From: JBDREF01 sp043820045
Lineage (GTDB): Bacteria; Planctomycetota; Phycisphaerae; Sedimentisphaerales; Anaerobacaceae
Reading direction: 5' to 3'
Length of the DNA stretch: 6,040 bases
NCBI GenBank assembly: GCA_043820045.1
Contig: JBDREF010000028.1
Location: forward strand, 1-6,040
Of the stretch, positions 4,555 to 6,040 are shown piece after piece. A program made the position numbers and the translations under genes. The notes under the pieces are model-generated. The model saw only the letters and a list, made by a program, of their open reading frames with translations, made no database searches and was not told the origin of the DNA. Each line of letters begins with the position of its first letter. Position 1 is the stretch's first letter.

Positions 4555-6039
4555 ATGAATCGTCGCAGCTTTCTGAAAATCACAGTCGGCGCGGGCCTGC
4601 TGGCCCCAGGGGCAGCATCGCTGTGGCGGCTTGGGGCCGTGCCCGCATTCGGGGCGGTCAACAAGAAGCCGAATATCGTTCTCGTCGTAATCGATGAACT
4701 CGGATACTACGAACTTTCGTGCATGGGCAATCCGCTTTTGGAAACGCCTAACATGGACCGAATGGCCACAGAAGGCATGAGGTTCACGCAAATGCTGGCC
4801 GGCGGGCCGGTATGCGCCCCGACTCGCTGCTGCCTGATGACGGGCAAGCACTTGGGCCATGCATCCGTTCGCACGAATCCCGGGCACGAGGCGATTCGCT
4901 CCGAGGACGTCACCGTCGCCCAGGTCCTCAAGAGGGGCGCCTACGCTACCGGCGGCTTCGGCAAATGGGGTATCGGCGGACGCGGTACGACCGGCGTGCC
5001 CGAAAAGCACGGTTTCGACATATTCTTCGGCTACTATGACCAGGTCCATGCTCATACCTTCTTCCCCGCATACCTGATAAAGAACAGCCGGGAGGTTCCG
5101 TTGGAAGGCAATACCGGCGCCCTGTACGAGGGCGAGACATTCTCGCATCATGTGATCTTCGAAGAAGCGATGAAGTTTATACGCGACAATAAAGACAGGC
5201 CCTTCTTCTGCTATTGTCCCTGGACGCCGCCACACGGCCAGTGGGGGCTCCCGGAGGACGAGCCGGCCTGGCAGAAGTACAAGAATAAGAAATGGGACGC
5301 CGGATACTCGATGAAGAAGGACGAGGCGCAAAGATATGCGGCCATGGTCAATATGGTCGATAGACAAGTCGGCCAAATCCGGGATCTGCTCGCAGAGCTG
5401 AAGATCGACGACAATACCATCGTTATTGTCGCCGGCGATAACGGCGGCAACTCGTATTTCAAAAACGACAGCCATCCGCACGGCTTCTTCGGTCCGAACG
5501 TCGATCCCAAAACCGGCAAGGTCTTCAGAGGGCAAAAAGGCCTGCTCTACGAAGGCGGCCTGCGAATTCCATTCATTGCTCTCTGGCCCCGCAAAATAAG
5601 TGCCGGAACAGTCAGCGACCACCTCGGCTATTTCCCGGATATCATGCCGACGTTTGCGGAGATTGCAGGACTCGAGTGCCCCGAGGATATCGACGGAATC
5701 TCGATAGTCCCGACGCTGCTCGGCGAAAAGCAGGCCGGACACAGGCAGGAACAGCACGAGTACCTCTACTGGGAGTTCATGGGCCAGACCGCCGTACGCT
5801 GCGGCGACTGGAAAGCCTGCAAACCGAGGAAAGGCCCGTGGGAGCTGTACGATCTGAGCAAAGATATCGAAGAGAAAGACAACGTGGCGGCACAGAACCC
5901 CGCGATATTGGACAAGATGATTAAGTATGCAACCGAAGCGCATCAGCCTCATGTCCCCGGGGAAATCCTGGATATGGACATGTGCATGAAGGACCACCAG
6001 AAGACGAAAAATCCAAAGCCCTCGGAACGGCGGCAGTAA
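4555..6039 (+). CDS. Tat-exported formylglycine-dependent sulfatase (arylsulfatase A-like, S1 family)
   Basis: This is a complete gene of 494 residues. The N-terminus 'MNRRSFLKITVGAG' is a near-ideal twin-arginine signal, with likely cleavage after 'AFGA' at about residue 34, so it acts in the periplasm or outside the cell. The sulfatase core starts 'KPNIVLVVIDELGYYELSC'. The key cysteine is Cys87 in 'CAPTRCCLMTGK' (CxPxR), which a formylglycine-generating enzyme must convert; that maturase is not in the window. Other active-site elements are Lys137 in 'GKWG', the His-rich 'DQVHAH' (162-167), His227 in 'TPPHG', Asp295-Asn296 in 'GDNGG', and Lys328 with 'EGGLRIP'. The C-terminal subdomain ends with 'WELYDLSKD', typical of the family. 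Asp47 is followed by Glu48, whereas most relatives have Asp-Asp as metal ligands. It probably removes sulfate from an aryl ester or polysaccharide, but the substrate cannot be told from sequence. A hairpin separates it from accC, so it is probably a separate unit. Confidence 0.95.
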   Translation: MNRRSFLKITVGAGLLAPGAASLWRLGAVPAFGAVNKKPNIVLVVIDELGYYELSCMGNPLLETPNMDRMATEGMRFTQMLAGGPVCAPTRCCLMTGKHLGHASVRTNPGHEAIRSEDVTVAQVLKRGAYATGGFGKWGIGGRGTTGVPEKHGFDIFFGYYDQVHAHTFFPAYLIKNSREVPLEGNTGALYEGETFSHHVIFEEAMKFIRDNKDRPFFCYCPWTPPHGQWGLPEDEPAWQKYKNKKWDAGYSMKKDEAQRYAAMVNMVDRQVGQIRDLLAELKIDDNTIVIVAGDNGGNSYFKNDSHPHGFFGPNVDPKTGKVFRGQKGLLYEGGLRIPFIALWPRKISAGTVSDHLGYFPDIMPTFAEIAGLECPEDIDGISIVPTLLGEKQAGHRQEQHEYLYWEFMGQTAVRCGDWKACKPRKGPWELYDLSKDIEEKDNVAAQNPAILDKMIKYATEAHQPHVPGEILDMDMCMKDHQKTKNPKPSERRQ

Positions 6040-6040
6040 G

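Noticed and set aside
4510..5997. A 495-codon open frame on the minus strand, antisense to the sulfatase gene
   Set aside because: The plus strand encodes an unmistakable sulfatase with all its motifs. The reverse frame matches no family I recognise, has no ribosome binding site I can defend, and is the kind of long shadow that biased codon use creates.
1..6040. CRISPR arrays, tRNA or rRNA genes, insertion sequences, phage or defence genes
   Set aside because: No direct-repeat arrays, cloverleaf-like segments, transposase motifs or terminal inverted repeats were found on reading both strands.

Overview
The window most resembles accessory and housekeeping DNA from an uncultured planctomycete, perhaps a Phycisphaerae or Sedimentisphaerales relative. 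This placement is an inference from content. A Tat-exported formylglycine sulfatase sits beside a Tat-exported aldo/keto reductase of a kind common in Planctomycetota. The DNA is moderately GC-rich, yet ATA isoleucine codons are used freely, even in the conserved biotin carboxylase gene. No rRNA or other phylogenetic marker is present, so the assignment is soft.

Layout. Bases 1-303 hold the last 100 codons of a forward gene entering from the left; its tail looks like that of an AsmA-like or TIGR03545-type envelope protein. Three reverse-strand genes follow, transcribed right to left: a 2H phosphoesterase ('2'-5' RNA ligase' family, 2404-1784), an aldo/keto reductase with a twin-arginine signal (1704-784), and a short Rrf2-type winged-helix regulator (743-399). 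The reductase and regulator are only 40 bp apart and probably form one transcript. A plausible promoter and a perfect 13-bp palindrome lie just upstream of the reductase.

The 2405-2610 interval is a divergent promoter region. To its right, in the forward direction, is a canonical accB-accC pair (2611-3099 and 3142-4479). These encode the biotin carboxyl carrier protein and biotin carboxylase of acetyl-CoA carboxylase. A good TTGCAA-16-TATACT promoter precedes them, with an approximately 85-nt leader that contains two hairpins. The carboxyltransferase genes accA and accD are not in the window. A hairpin at 4493-4510 separates accC from a complete Tat-dependent sulfatase gene (4555-6039) that ends one base before the window does.

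How the genes relate. accB and accC make two interacting parts of one enzyme in fatty acid synthesis. The sulfatase and reductase are both predicted to act outside the cytoplasm, but nothing visible ties them to one pathway. I found no CRISPR array, tRNA, rRNA, insertion sequence or prophage gene, and no convincing undescribed system. The points most worth a second look are a Glu in place of the usual second metal-binding Asp in the sulfatase, a cysteine-poor Rrf2 regulator coupled to an exported reductase, the palindrome over that reductase's ribosome binding site, and the structured accB leader.
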